Of a stretch of DNA of 64,000 nt, positions 1-8,410 are shown one piece after another; within the stretch, counting starts at the first letter, position 1; every line of letters starts with the position of its first letter. The stretch is from UBA1413 sp964461455 (lineage in GTDB: Bacteria > Bacteroidota > Bacteroidia > Bacteroidales > Prolixibacteraceae): NCBI GenBank assembly GCA_964461455.1, contig CAYWUJ010000009.1, positions 1 through 64,000 on the forward strand. Direction: 5' to 3'. Below the pieces are notes generated by a model. It had not been told where the DNA came from, ran no database searches, and worked only from the letters and a program-made list of their open reading frames with translations. The position numbers and the translations under genes are program-made.

Positions 1-1869
1 AGCCAGGTCGCCTCCCTGTGGCGCGAAACCGACGGCACCGCCGCCGATTTTGAGAAGTATTGCACCGAAAACTTCGTAGCCGGGGGAACCCCACAGGAAC
101 AGCTCTTCCGGAAACTGGAACGCAACCTGGAAATCTTCAGCGGCTATTTTCACAAGATGGACGTCTTGCTGAAAGAACCCCTGCAACTCGATGGCCCCGA
201 TCCCGGCCCTGTCGATCTGATGTTCGGAGGCTATGACCCCTCGGCCCACCTCACCGACGACTTTTTCGCCAACAAAATCGCCTTCCTGACGGCCCTCAAT
301 TTCCCCTTCTATTCCCTGAAGGAAAAAACGGAACTGGGGGCCGGCTGGAGCCGCCTGGAATGGGCCTATGCCCGCATGGGCGACCGCTTCACCTCTCGGG
401 TACCCGCCGATATCATCCAGAACGTCTCCCAAACCCTGACCGCGGCCGACACCTATATTTCTGATTACAATATTTACATGGGGAACCTGGTCGATTCCGC
501 CGGAACAGCCCTCTTTCCCGCCGGACTGAAGCTGATCACCCACTGGGGATTGCGTGACGAACTCAAATCGGACTATGCCGCCGAAAACGGCCTCGCCAAG
601 CAACGGATGATTTACCAGGTGATGCAACGCATCATCGACCAGTCGATTCCGCAGCAGGTGATCAACAAGGACAGCGTCACCTGGGATCCTTACGGCAACA
701 AGATCTTCAACGGCGGTAGCGAAGTCGCCGGAACCCCGGAACCCGACAAGCGCTATGAGGTGCTCCTGGCCAATTTCCACGCCATGAAGGGCATCGACGC
801 CTACAATCCCCACTTCCCCACCTATATCAGCAGGGCTTTCGAAGAAGGGATGGAAATTCCGCAGGAAGATGTGGAACGGCTGTTCACCGAATTCGTCTCC
901 TCACCCCTGGTGAAGGAGGTGGCCGCGCTGATCAGCCAGCGGCTGGGACGCCCCCTGGAGCCCTTTGACATCTGGTACAACGGATTCAAGGCTGCCGGAG
1001 GAATTCCCGAAGAGCAGCTCACCGCGCTCACCACGAAAAAGTACCCCGATACCGGAGCGGTGAAGAAAGACCTTCCCATGATCATGCAGAAACTGGGGTG
1101 GTCGCCCGCCGATGCCCAACGCATCAGCGCCCTCATCACGGTCGATGCCTCGCGGGGTGCCGGCCATGCCTGGGGTGCCAACATGCGCAACGACATCGCC
1201 CACCTGCGCACCCGCGTGGGAGCCGGAGGCATGGATTACAAAGGCTATAACATCGCCGTCCACGAGTTCGGCCACTGCGTGGAACAGACCATCACCATGA
1301 ACGACGTCGACCACTGGATGCTCAACGGCGTGCCCAATACCGCCTTTACAGAAGCCGTGGCTTTCCTCTTCCAGAAACGCGACCTCGAACTCCTGGGCAT
1401 CAAGGGCAACGACCCCCTGAAGGATCACCTGATGGCCCTCGATAACTTCTGGGCCTGCTATGAGATCATGGGCGTCTCCCTGGTCGACATGCAGGTGTGG
1501 AAATGGCTCTACAACAACCCGGATGCCTCCCCCGCCCAATTGAAAGAAGCCGTCATCACCACCGCAAAAGAGGTGTGGAACAAATATTACGCGGGAGTCC
1601 TGGGCGGAAATGATGAGCCCCTGCTGGCCATCTATTCCCATATGATTGACAATCCGCTCTACCTCTCCAACTATCCGGTGGGCCACCTCATCGACTTCCA
1701 GGTAGAACAACAGGTCACCGGCAAAAACCTCGCTTCCGAAATCACCCGCATGCTGGTGCAGGGACGCATTGTTCCCCAGCTCTGGATGAAAGGGGCCGTG
1801 GGCCGCGAAATCAGCATCGAGCCCACCCTCGAAGCCGCCGGCAAAGCACTTGAAACCATGAAATTGTGA
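1..1869 (+). CDS. HEXXH zinc metallopeptidase, gluzincin type (5' end outside window)
   Basis: The reading frame is open from base 1, so the N-terminus lies outside the window; 622 codons are visible. The zinc-binding motif HEFGH falls at visible residues 421-425. A glutamate in a TEA context at residue 451 is at the right distance to be the third zinc ligand of a gluzincin. The rest is a long, mostly helical chain without obvious membrane segments, as in M3-like oligopeptidases. I infer a peptidase that hydrolyses peptides or small proteins; the exact family and whether it is exported cannot be judged without the start. The gene converges on the flotillin gene, and a strong palindromic hairpin follows its stop codon. 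Confidence 0.7.
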   Translation, partial: SQVASLWRETDGTAADFEKYCTENFVAGGTPQEQLFRKLERNLEIFSGYFHKMDVLLKEPLQLDGPDPGPVDLMFGGYDPSAHLTDDFFANKIAFLTALNFPFYSLKEKTELGAGWSRLEWAYARMGDRFTSRVPADIIQNVSQTLTAADTYISDYNIYMGNLVDSAGTALFPAGLKLITHWGLRDELKSDYAAENGLAKQRMIYQVMQRIIDQSIPQQVINKDSVTWDPYGNKIFNGGSEVAGTPEPDKRYEVLLANFHAMKGIDAYNPHFPTYISRAFEEGMEIPQEDVERLFTEFVSSPLVKEVAALISQRLGRPLEPFDIWYNGFKAAGGIPEEQLTALTTKKYPDTGAVKKDLPMIMQKLGWSPADAQRISALITVDASRGAGHAWGANMRNDIAHLRTRVGAGGMDYKGYNIAVHEFGHCVEQTITMNDVDHWMLNGVPNTAFTEAVAFLFQKRDLELLGIKGNDPLKDHLMALDNFWACYEIMGVSLVDMQVWKWLYNNPDASPAQLKEAVITTAKEVWNKYYAGVLGGNDEPLLAIYSHMIDNPLYLSNYPVGHLIDFQVEQQVTGKNLASEITRMLVQGRIVPQLWMKGAVGREISIEPTLEAAGKALETMKL

Positions 1870-1915
1870 CGATGGAGCGAATACTCAGTTAGCCACAACG
1901 ACACCATAAATGCAC

Positions 1916-1948
1916 AAAGGGCACAGTGATATAATCATTGTGCCCTTT
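1916..1948. terminator. Palindromic hairpin between convergent genes
   Basis: A perfect 10-bp inverted repeat (AAAGGGCACA and TGTGCCCTTT) is separated by 13 bases that are themselves nearly self-complementary. The A-rich left flank and T-rich right end make it usable on both strands. It lies 46 bases after the peptidase stop codon and faces the flotillin gene, so a bidirectional terminator is the simplest reading. Confidence 0.65.
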
Positions 1949-1976
1949 GCATTATTCTCGTAAACATTCAGTCCCT

Positions 1977-2076
1977 NNNNNNNNNNNNNNNNNNNNNNNN
2001 NNNNNNNNNNNNNNNNNNNNNNNNNNNNNNNNNNNNNNNNNNNNNNNNNNNNNNNNNNNNNNNNNNNNNNNNNNNN
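1977..2076. other. Assembly gap (100 N)
   Basis: This is a run of exactly 100 N, a placeholder for a gap of unknown size. It removes the C-terminal end of the flotillin gene. I see no shared sequence between its two flanks, unlike the second gap. Confidence 0.98.
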
Positions 2077-3371
2077 ATGGATCCCAGCATTCCGGAGAGG
2101 AAGTTGGCTGTGGCGGGTGATTTGCCATCCTTGCCTGACCCCATGGTATCCCACACGGTGATCTTGTCGATCTTCAGGTTCTTGATGGCTTCGACCTGGG
2201 TCTTGACCAGTTCGGGCAGTTTGTCGGCAATCATCAGCATGACGGCGCTGCGTGAGTCGTCGCCCGCAGCCTTCATCAGCTTCTGGTAACCCTCGGCCTG
2301 TTTGCTCAGAATCTCAAAGATCCCCTTAGCTTCGGCCTCCATCTTCAGGAAAATGGCATCGGCTTCACCCTTGGCATGACGGCGGGTCTGCTCAGCCACC
2401 GCCTCGGCGGCAATCTCAATCCTGGTTTTGTCGATCTCGGCCGGGATGATGATGTCGGCCTGCTGACTGGCCTTATCACGCACGGCACGCACGGTTTCAG
2501 CATTTCTCTCAGCCGCATAGGCCTCTTCCAGCGCTTTGGCCTGGGTCACCTTTTCAGCAGCCACCGCCAGCCGTTCCGCTTCGGCCTCTTTCTGCCGCCG
2601 GTCGGCATTGGAATTCGCCATGGTGATTTTGGCAGTATTCTCACCTTCTACGGCAGTGGCATTGGCCCGGGCTACTTCCACCCGCTGTTCCTTCATCGCC
2701 TCGGCCTCCCCGATGGAACCATCACGGTTCTTCTGCGACACACTGATCTTGGCATCGTTGATCGCCTTGGCAGCAGCTTCCTTTCCCAAGGCCTCGATAT
2801 ACCCCGACTCGTCGTTGATATCCGTCACATTGACGTTGATCAGCTTCAGACCGATCTTCTTCAACTCAGCCTCCACATTCGAGGATACCGCCGCCAGAAA
2901 CTTGTCGCGGTTGCTGTTGATCTCCTCAATATCCATGGTGGCCACCACCAGCCTCAGCTGTCCGAAAATGATGTCCTTGGCCAGATTGCTGATGTCGGTG
3001 ATCGACAACCCCAGCAACCGCTCGGCTGCATTGGTCATGATCCCTTCCTCCGTCGAAATACCCACCGTAAACCGCGAGGGCACATCCACCCTGATGTTCT
3101 GCTTACTCAGGGCACTGGTCAGGTTGATCTCAATCGAAAAGGGTGTCAGATCGAGAAATGAATAGTCCTGAATGACCGGCCAGATAAAAGCGGCTCCCCC
3201 ATGGATGCACTTCGCCGAACGCGACTCGTCATCGCCACTCTTGCCCACCTTCCCGTAAACCACCAGGATACGGTCCGACGGACACCGTTTATACCTCCTG
3301 AAAAACGAAACAATCAGGATAAACACGAAAAATACCGCAATCGATACAATGAAAATTACATACTGTCCCAT
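2077..3371 (-). CDS. Flotillin-like SPFH/band 7 membrane protein (C-terminus lost in gap)
   Basis: The first residues form a single N-terminal membrane helix (about 3-24). An SPFH/band 7 domain follows, then a long coiled coil rich in Ala, Glu and Lys with EAEA-type repeats, and a C-terminal region; 431 residues are visible before the gap. This is the flotillin/YqiK architecture: a membrane-microdomain scaffold that oligomerises on the inner face of the cytoplasmic membrane. The start is the ATG at 3371, just at the edge of the second gap; the repeated 55 bases beyond that gap carry the same ATG. The NfeD-like protein gene lies upstream on the same strand, the usual flotillin partner. The stop codon cannot be placed. 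Confidence 0.85.
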
Positions 3372-3373
3372 GA
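3319..3373. repeat. Left copy of a 55-bp exact duplication flanking the gap
   Basis: These 55 bases, which contain the flotillin start codon, are repeated exactly at 3474-3528 on the other side of the N run. The duplication is most likely an assembly artefact. Confidence 0.95.
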
Positions 3374-3473
3374 NNNNNNNNNNNNNNNNNNNNNNNNNNN
3401 NNNNNNNNNNNNNNNNNNNNNNNNNNNNNNNNNNNNNNNNNNNNNNNNNNNNNNNNNNNNNNNNNNNNNNNNN
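3374..3473. other. Assembly gap (100 N), probably artificial
   Basis: A run of exactly 100 N whose left and right flanks are the same 55 bases. Two contigs that overlap by a k-mer were probably joined without merging, so the true gap length is likely zero. Confidence 0.95.
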
Positions 3474-3528
3474 ATAAACACGAAAAATACCGCAATCGAT
3501 ACAATGAAAATTACATACTGTCCCATGA
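3474..3528. repeat. Right copy of the 55-bp exact duplication
   Basis: Identical to 3319-3373. It carries a second copy of the flotillin start codon and first codons, which should not be annotated as a separate gene. Confidence 0.95.
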
Positions 3529-3611
3529 GCACATTTTTATAAGTAACTAGATCTTTGATTTCTAACTTAAAACTATGATATTATGATATTTATATTTTTT
3601 CAACTTCTGAA

Positions 3612-3790
3612 ATCCCGATACTGACATCCTGATATTCTGACATTCCGCCAATCCTGTAGTAAAGACCTTATAATCCATTCTCAAGATTCCAGACTCAGGA
3701 CTCAGGACTTCAGATCCAGGACTCCATATTCCAGACCCAGGATTCAGGATTCAAGATTAAAGACTTTAGATGAAAGACCAAAGACTTTCT
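3612..3790. repeat. Degenerate short tandem repeats in a non-coding spacer
   Basis: The spacer between the flotillin and NfeD-like genes contains no gene. It starts with tandem 8-mers of the form TGAYATYC (three units at 3622-3645). From about 3682 to 3790 it holds many variants of a 7-8 base unit such as CAGGACT, CAGGATT and AAAGACT. The units drift gradually in sequence, as in slipped-strand expansion followed by decay. No conserved hairpin or RNA family is recognisable. Confidence 0.6.
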
Positions 3791-4360
3791 TTACCTAACG
3801 AGCAGAATATCTCCCTTCAGGACTTCGATGACCTCCACCACCTGTCCGGTTTTAAAACCTTCAGGATCGTCGGTCATGGCATCGAGGGTCTGCAGTCCCT
3901 GCACCTTGATCTGCACCTGGCCGGTGCCCCCTCTTTTGGGCGGTATCGGCAGGTAGACGGCTCCCGACTTCCCGATGGCGTTTTTGATCTTCAGGGTGCC
4001 GTCATCGCTCAGCTTCCCCATGCCATAAATCAGGGAGGCCATAATCACCATCATGACCAGTCCGGCAAAAAAGGCAATCGACATCGTCGGAAACAACTTC
4101 ATCCCCGACCCCAGGCAGACCACACCGGTCCAGCCAAAAATCGTGAAAAACGCAATCAGGTTCTTCAGGGTAAGAAACTGAAAATCAATTCCTGAATCTC
4201 CGTGCACCTGGGCATCACTGTCGCCTGAGGCATCAATGTCATCAGCGCCCAGACCGGTAAAAGTCAGGATCGTCTGTACCAGGAACAGAAGGGAAAAGGG
4301 AATAGCGATGCACCAGAAAATCTTCTGGGCAATGGTCAGGGTAAGCCACCAGTCAGACAT
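3791..4360 (-). CDS. NfeD-like membrane protein with C-terminal OB fold (flotillin partner)
   Basis: The 189-residue protein has hydrophobic segments at about 12-34, 64-84 and 89-112. A soluble C-terminal domain of roughly 70 residues is rich in beta strands and Val/Ile, as in the OB fold of NfeD, YuaF and YqiJ proteins. An acidic loop (about 37-58) separates the first two helices. In other bacteria such proteins are encoded beside flotillins and act with them in membrane domains. Here it lies upstream of the flotillin gene on the same strand, separated by the repeat-rich spacer. Family assignment is by topology and context; the sequence itself is weakly diagnostic. Confidence 0.7.
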   Translation of the reverse strand: MSDWWLTLTIAQKIFWCIAIPFSLLFLVQTILTFTGLGADDIDASGDSDAQVHGDSGIDFQFLTLKNLIAFFTIFGWTGVVCLGSGMKLFPTMSIAFFAGLVMMVIMASLIYGMGKLSDDGTLKIKNAIGKSGAVYLPIPPKRGGTGQVQIKVQGLQTLDAMTDDPEGFKTGQVVEVIEVLKGDILLVR

Positions 4361-4458
4361 GGTCGTAAGTTTTTTGGTTCAGAATGATGCAATATACACC
4401 TTTTTTCCCGGAGCTGAATGATGCAGCCCCGAATTACCCCAATATGTCGGCATCCTCT

Positions 4459-4476
4459 CTGTTTTGTTACAAACAG
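4459..4476. promoter_or_regulatory. Inverted repeat CTGTTT-N6-AAACAG upstream of PPK2
   Basis: A perfect 6-bp inverted repeat with a 6-base centre lies in the 190-base spacer between the divergent NfeD-like and PPK2 genes. It could be an operator or a small hairpin; nothing else supports a function. The rest of the spacer shows no clear promoter element. Confidence 0.3.
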
Positions 4477-4550
4477 ACCCCATCATTTATCCCGGGGTAT
4501 TGCTTTTTATCCCGCAGATCCTTAACTTCAACCAATTAAAATCCTGGACC

Positions 4551-5408
4551 ATGGGAAAGAAAAAACTGACGAAATCGGGCAAACTCAAAAAAAAGTTCTA
4601 CGAAAGTGAAATTAAAGCGCTTTCCATAGAACTGGTAAAACTCCAGAACTGGATAAAGAGTGAAAAGCTCAAAGTGGTCATTCTCTTTGAAGGGAGGGAT
4701 GCCGCCGGGAAAGGGGGGGTGATCAAGAAGATTGCGGAACCGCTGAATCCCAGGATATGCCGGGTGGTGGCCCTGGGAGTTCCCACGGAACGGGAAAAAA
4801 CGCAATGGTATTTTCAGCGTTATGTCGCTCACCTTCCGGCCGCAGGGGAAATGGTTCTCTTTGACCGGAGCTGGTACAACCGCGCCGGGGTGGAAAAGGT
4901 CATGGGATTCTGTAACGAAGAGGAGTACTGGGAGTTTCTCCGCTCGTGCCCCTCTTTTGAAAGAATGCTGATGCGCTCAGGCATCATCATCATCAAATAC
5001 TGGTTCTCGGTGAGCGAAGAGGAACAGGAAAAAAGGTTCAGAAGCAGAATTACCGACCCTACAAAAAGATGGAAATTCAGTCCGATGGATGTGATTTCGC
5101 GGGAAAAGTGGGTGGAATATTCCAAAGCCAAGGATGAAATGTTCGCCTATACCGACACCAAGCAAACCCCCTGGCATGTGGTGGAAAGCGACGATAAGCG
5201 GAGGGCCCAGCTCAATTGCATCAGGCATCTGCTGTCGCTCATCAGCTATAAGGACGTGGAACTCCCTCTGCTCGAACTGGGCCCGAGGCCCAAACAGGGA
5301 GGCTACGTGCGGCCGCCCATTTCCGAACAGACCTTTGTTCCCGATTGGTATGCCTCACTGGTTGACGAACTGCCGGAAAATGGCCAAGAGGAGGAAGAGG
5401 ATGAATAG
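4551..5408 (+). CDS. ppk2: Polyphosphate kinase 2 family protein
   Basis: The 285-residue protein carries the PPK2 Walker A motif GRDAAGKGG at residues 48-56 and the Walker B region with FDRSWYNRAG at 104-113. PPK2 enzymes transfer phosphate between polyphosphate and nucleotides, usually making GTP or ATP from NDP. Length and the single kinase domain fit class I; the preferred nucleotide cannot be read from sequence alone. The frame extends to a TTG at 4464, but the basic MGKKKLTKSG start at 4551 is the usual start of the family. The C-terminus ends in a run of acidic residues. It is a single gene, divergent from the NfeD-like gene. Confidence 0.9.
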   Translation: MGKKKLTKSGKLKKKFYESEIKALSIELVKLQNWIKSEKLKVVILFEGRDAAGKGGVIKKIAEPLNPRICRVVALGVPTEREKTQWYFQRYVAHLPAAGEMVLFDRSWYNRAGVEKVMGFCNEEEYWEFLRSCPSFERMLMRSGIIIIKYWFSVSEEEQEKRFRSRITDPTKRWKFSPMDVISREKWVEYSKAKDEMFAYTDTKQTPWHVVESDDKRRAQLNCIRHLLSLISYKDVELPLLELGPRPKQGGYVRPPISEQTFVPDWYASLVDELPENGQEEEEDE

Positions 5409-5444
5409 TCGGGCCTCCTGGATTCATCCTGTCCGATAAGCTTG

Positions 5445-5942
5445 TCAACACCCGGGTTCGCCATGGTCAGCACTTCCGGGTTCACTTCCGGTGATCATTT
5501 CTTCATAAGTGGGTATTTCCCTGATATAGGTGGTTTGGTGGTTCTGGTAATCGACCTGGCAGATGAAGTGGTCCATCCCGTTGGATATCAGAAAATAAGG
5601 AGCCCTCAAGGCGGAATTGTAACGCACGGCCTGGTCAAAGACCGCCTGGTTGATTCTCACGGTGGGCGCCTTGAATTCGGCGACCATCAGCGGATCCCCC
5701 TTCCGGCTGAAAACCAGCAGGTCAAACCGCTGGGAGAGCCCGTTGATCAACACTTTCTTCTCGACGGCCATCAGGGAACGGGGACATCCTTTTTCGGAGG
5801 AAAGATACTTCAGAAAGTGCTGCCTGACCCACTCCTCAGGAGTCAGCGCCACCCACCGGTGCCTGAATTCATCAAAAATCAGACTCCCCGCTTCCTTCTT
5901 CCTTATACGGAAACTATATTCAGGTAATTGCAGTTTGTGCAT
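5445..5942 (-). CDS. Small PD-(D/E)XK protein resembling the HsdR N-terminal domain
   Basis: The 165-residue protein matches only the N-terminal nuclease-like domain of type I restriction R subunits. The fold signature is Glu61, Asp74 and the pair Glu89-x-Lys91 (AEFKAP). No helicase domain or hsdM/hsdS gene is present, so this is not a restriction system. Similar free-standing domains are often found next to holA in Bacteroidota, and here holA lies two genes away on the opposite strand. The ATG at 5942 is chosen; the frame continues upstream to 6050, but that would overlap the divergent AMP nucleosidase gene. A role in DNA repair or replication is only suggested by context. Confidence 0.75.
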   Translation of the reverse strand: MHKLQLPEYSFRIRKKEAGSLIFDEFRHRWVALTPEEWVRQHFLKYLSSEKGCPRSLMAVEKKVLINGLSQRFDLLVFSRKGDPLMVAEFKAPTVRINQAVFDQAVRYNSALRAPYFLISNGMDHFICQVDYQNHQTTYIREIPTYEEMITGSEPGSADHGEPGC

Positions 5943-5962
5943 TGTTACCCATGCCAAATTAC

Positions 5963-5970
5963 TATTTTTG
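5963..5970 (+). promoter_or_regulatory. Promoter -7 element of the amn-holA operon
   Basis: TATTTTTG is an exact match to the Bacteroidota -7 consensus TAnnTTTG and lies 51 bases before the ATG. A TTG at 5942-5944 with an 18-base spacer could serve as the -33 element. It drives the four-gene operon to the right. Confidence 0.5.
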
Positions 5971-6021
5971 TCAGGACATAGGCAGAACGAAAATAACCAT
6001 ATTTTCCCAGAAGTCTGAGAT

Positions 6022-6792
6022 ATGAAGACAAAAGAAGAAATTGTGGCCAATTGGTTGCCCCGTTATACAGGGCTGGCCCTTGAGGAGTTCGGACAGCATA
6101 TCCTGCTGACCAATTTTCAGCTGTATGTCGAAATGTTTGCCCAGCGCTTCGGGGTTCCGGTGCTCGGGGAAAAAAGGAATATGCCCAGTGCCACCGCCGA
6201 GGGAATGACCATCATCAATTTCGGCATGGGAAGTCCCAATGCCGCCACCGTCATGGACCTGCTCAGTGCCATCTCGCCCAAGGCGGTGCTGTTCCTGGGA
6301 AAATGCGGAGGGCTGAAGTCCAAGAACAAACTGGGAGACCTCATCCTGCCCATTGCCGCCATTCGCAGTGACGGAACCTCCAACGACTATCTGCCCCCGG
6401 AAATCCCCGCACTGCCGGCCTTTAACCTCCAAAGGGCCGTCTCCCACGTCATCCGTGAAAAAGGACTGGACTACTGGACCGGCACGGTTTTTACCACCAA
6501 CAAAAGGGTGTGGGAATGGGACGAACGGTTTAAAAAATATCTCGAAAAAACACGCGCCATGGCCATCGACATGGAAACAGCCACCATTTTCGTCGTCGGC
6601 TTCGCCAACTCCATTCCCTCAGGCGCCCTCCTTCTGGTCTCCGACCAACCCATGATCTCCACGGGCGTCAAAACAGAAGCCAGCGACCAAAAGGTGACCA
6701 GCATGTTCGTCGAAAACCACATCAACGTAGGCATCGAATCGCTCCTCGAAATCAAAAACAACGGACAATCGGTCAAACACCTCAAATTCTGA
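6022..6792 (+). CDS. amn: AMP nucleosidase
   Basis: A 256-residue member of the short Bacteroidota AMP nucleosidase group within the nucleoside phosphorylase superfamily. It hydrolyses AMP to adenine and ribose 5-phosphate. Recognisable motifs are FGMGSPNA (67-74), the glycine-rich GKCGGL (93-98), IDMETA (182-187; Glu binds the ribose hydroxyls in this superfamily) and SDQP (207-210; Asp normally acts on the base). It is the first gene of a tight operon, with one base between its stop and the holA start. Confidence 0.9.
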   Translation: MKTKEEIVANWLPRYTGLALEEFGQHILLTNFQLYVEMFAQRFGVPVLGEKRNMPSATAEGMTIINFGMGSPNAATVMDLLSAISPKAVLFLGKCGGLKSKNKLGDLILPIAAIRSDGTSNDYLPPEIPALPAFNLQRAVSHVIREKGLDYWTGTVFTTNKRVWEWDERFKKYLEKTRAMAIDMETATIFVVGFANSIPSGALLLVSDQPMISTGVKTEASDQKVTSMFVENHINVGIESLLEIKNNGQSVKHLKF

Positions 6793-6793
6793 C

Positions 6794-7795
6794 ATGGACT
6801 ACGACCAGATTCTCGGTAATCTCAGAAAAAAAATATACCACCCCGTCTATTTCCTGTGCGGGGAGGAACCCTATTACACCGACATCATCTCTGACTATAT
6901 TGAAAAAGAGGTACTCTCAGAAGACGAAAAGAGTTTTAACCAGACCGTTTACTACGGCAGGGACACCGAGCTTTCGGCGGTTCTGGAAGCGGCCAGGCGA
7001 TTTCCCATGATGGCCAACCACCAGGTCATCATTGTCAGGGAAGCCCAGTCATGGAAGAAACTCAAACCACTGGCCGACTACCTGAAAGCCCCCATGAAAA
7101 GCACCATCCTGGTCATCAACTACAAATATGCCAAACCCGATGGCCGCTCTTCCGAAGGGAAAGAGATCCAGAGCAAAACCATCTACCTCGAAACCAAAAG
7201 ACTGCGTGACTACCAGATCCCCACCTGGGTCGATAACTACCTGAAATCACGCGGTTATTCCATCACCCCCCAGGCCTCCCAAATGCTTACCGACTTCCTG
7301 GGGACCGACCTGAGCAAAATCGTCAATGAACTCAACAAGCTCTTCCTGGTGGTGGCCCCGGGCAGCCGCATCACCCCCGATGACGTGGAGAAAAATATCG
7401 GGATCAGTAAGGAATACAATGCCTTCGAACTCTCCGACGCCCTGGGAAGCGGAAATGTCCTGAAAGCCTACAGAATCGCCGGCCATTTCGGGGCCAATCC
7501 AAATGCGAACCCCCTCCCCCCCATCATGGGAACCCTCTTTTCCTATTTCTCCAAACTCTTCAAATACCACTTCCTCCCCGACCAATCGGAAAAATCGGTG
7601 GCCAGCGCCCTGGGAGTTCATCCCTATATCGTGAAGGGTTATATCGCTGCCGCCCGCCGGTTCGGGAAAACAAGGCTGTTCGAAATCTTTGGCATTCTGA
7701 GGGAATTCGACATGAAGAGCAAAGGCGTGGGAACCTCCGGTAGCGTTGCCCAGGGGGATCTGCTGAAAGAAATGGTTTATAAAATCCTCCACTGA
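6794..7795 (+). CDS. holA: DNA polymerase III subunit delta
   Basis: The 333-residue protein has the length and N-terminal features of HolA (FLCGEEPYY near residue 20, then VIIVREAQ and a degenerate P-loop-like fold of the clamp-loader type). A helical middle domain and a C-terminal collar domain follow. The delta subunit opens the beta sliding clamp as part of the clamp loader. The gene sits one base after amn and one base before the rhomboid gene, so it is surely co-transcribed. HolA is poorly conserved in general; the call rests on overall pattern and on the typical Bacteroidota neighbourhood. Confidence 0.88.
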   Translation: MDYDQILGNLRKKIYHPVYFLCGEEPYYTDIISDYIEKEVLSEDEKSFNQTVYYGRDTELSAVLEAARRFPMMANHQVIIVREAQSWKKLKPLADYLKAPMKSTILVINYKYAKPDGRSSEGKEIQSKTIYLETKRLRDYQIPTWVDNYLKSRGYSITPQASQMLTDFLGTDLSKIVNELNKLFLVVAPGSRITPDDVEKNIGISKEYNAFELSDALGSGNVLKAYRIAGHFGANPNANPLPPIMGTLFSYFSKLFKYHFLPDQSEKSVASALGVHPYIVKGYIAAARRFGKTRLFEIFGILREFDMKSKGVGTSGSVAQGDLLKEMVYKILH

Positions 7796-7796
7796 T

Positions 7797-8408
7797 ATGG
7801 TGACCTGGATCATCATCGCCATTACCGCTCTGGTCTCCTGGATCGCCTTCCGGGATCAAAACCTCCTGGAAAAGCTGCAATTCAACGCTGCCCGCATTAT
7901 CCACGGCAGGGAATATTACCGCCTGGTCAGCCATGCCCTGGTCCATGCCTCCTGGACCCACCTCTTCGTCAACATGCTGGTTCTCTATTTTTTCGGACAC
8001 GCCGTAGAATCTTACCTCGCTTTTATCTTTGGAAACAAGGCCACCCTTTATTTCCTCATGCTTTATATCGGCGGAATCCTGGCTTCCAACCTCTACTCGC
8101 TCTTTCAACACCGCAATAACTACTATTACAATGCCATCGGCGCCTCCGGGGCTGTCTCCGCAGTTCTCTTCGCCTTCATCTTCTTCAACCCCTGGGAAAA
8201 ACTTTACTTTTTCGGCATCCTTCCCATTCCCGGCATCCTCTTCGGCGTGGGATACCTGGTCTACTCCTGGATTATGGGAAAACGGGGTTCCGACAATATC
8301 GCCCACGACTCTCATTTCCTGGGAGCGCTCTTCGGATTTTTCTTTCCGGCACTCCTGAAACCCGGGCTCTTCAGCCATTTCATTGACCAATTATTGCGGC
8401 TGACCTGA
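7797..8408 (+). CDS. Rhomboid family intramembrane serine protease
   Basis: A compact 203-residue protein with about six hydrophobic helices. The catalytic serine is Ser117 in GASG (115-118). The partner histidine is most likely His173 in the helix SHFLGALFG, and the conserved His55 and Asn59 lie in the second helix (HLFVN). Rhomboids cleave membrane helices of substrate proteins within the lipid bilayer. No extra cytoplasmic domain is present. It is the third gene of the amn-holA operon; the first helix starts immediately at the N-terminus, in keeping with the ATG at 7797. Confidence 0.9.
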   Translation: MVTWIIIAITALVSWIAFRDQNLLEKLQFNAARIIHGREYYRLVSHALVHASWTHLFVNMLVLYFFGHAVESYLAFIFGNKATLYFLMLYIGGILASNLYSLFQHRNNYYYNAIGASGAVSAVLFAFIFFNPWEKLYFFGILPIPGILFGVGYLVYSWIMGKRGSDNIAHDSHFLGALFGFFFPALLKPGLFSHFIDQLLRLT

Positions 8409-8410
8409 TC

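Noticed and set aside
2376..3165. Long plus-strand open frames opposite the flotillin gene
   Set aside because: They are shadows of the GC-rich coiled-coil coding region and have no family resemblance.
5445..5942. A restriction-modification system
   Set aside because: Only the HsdR N-terminal domain is present; no methylase, specificity or helicase gene lies nearby.
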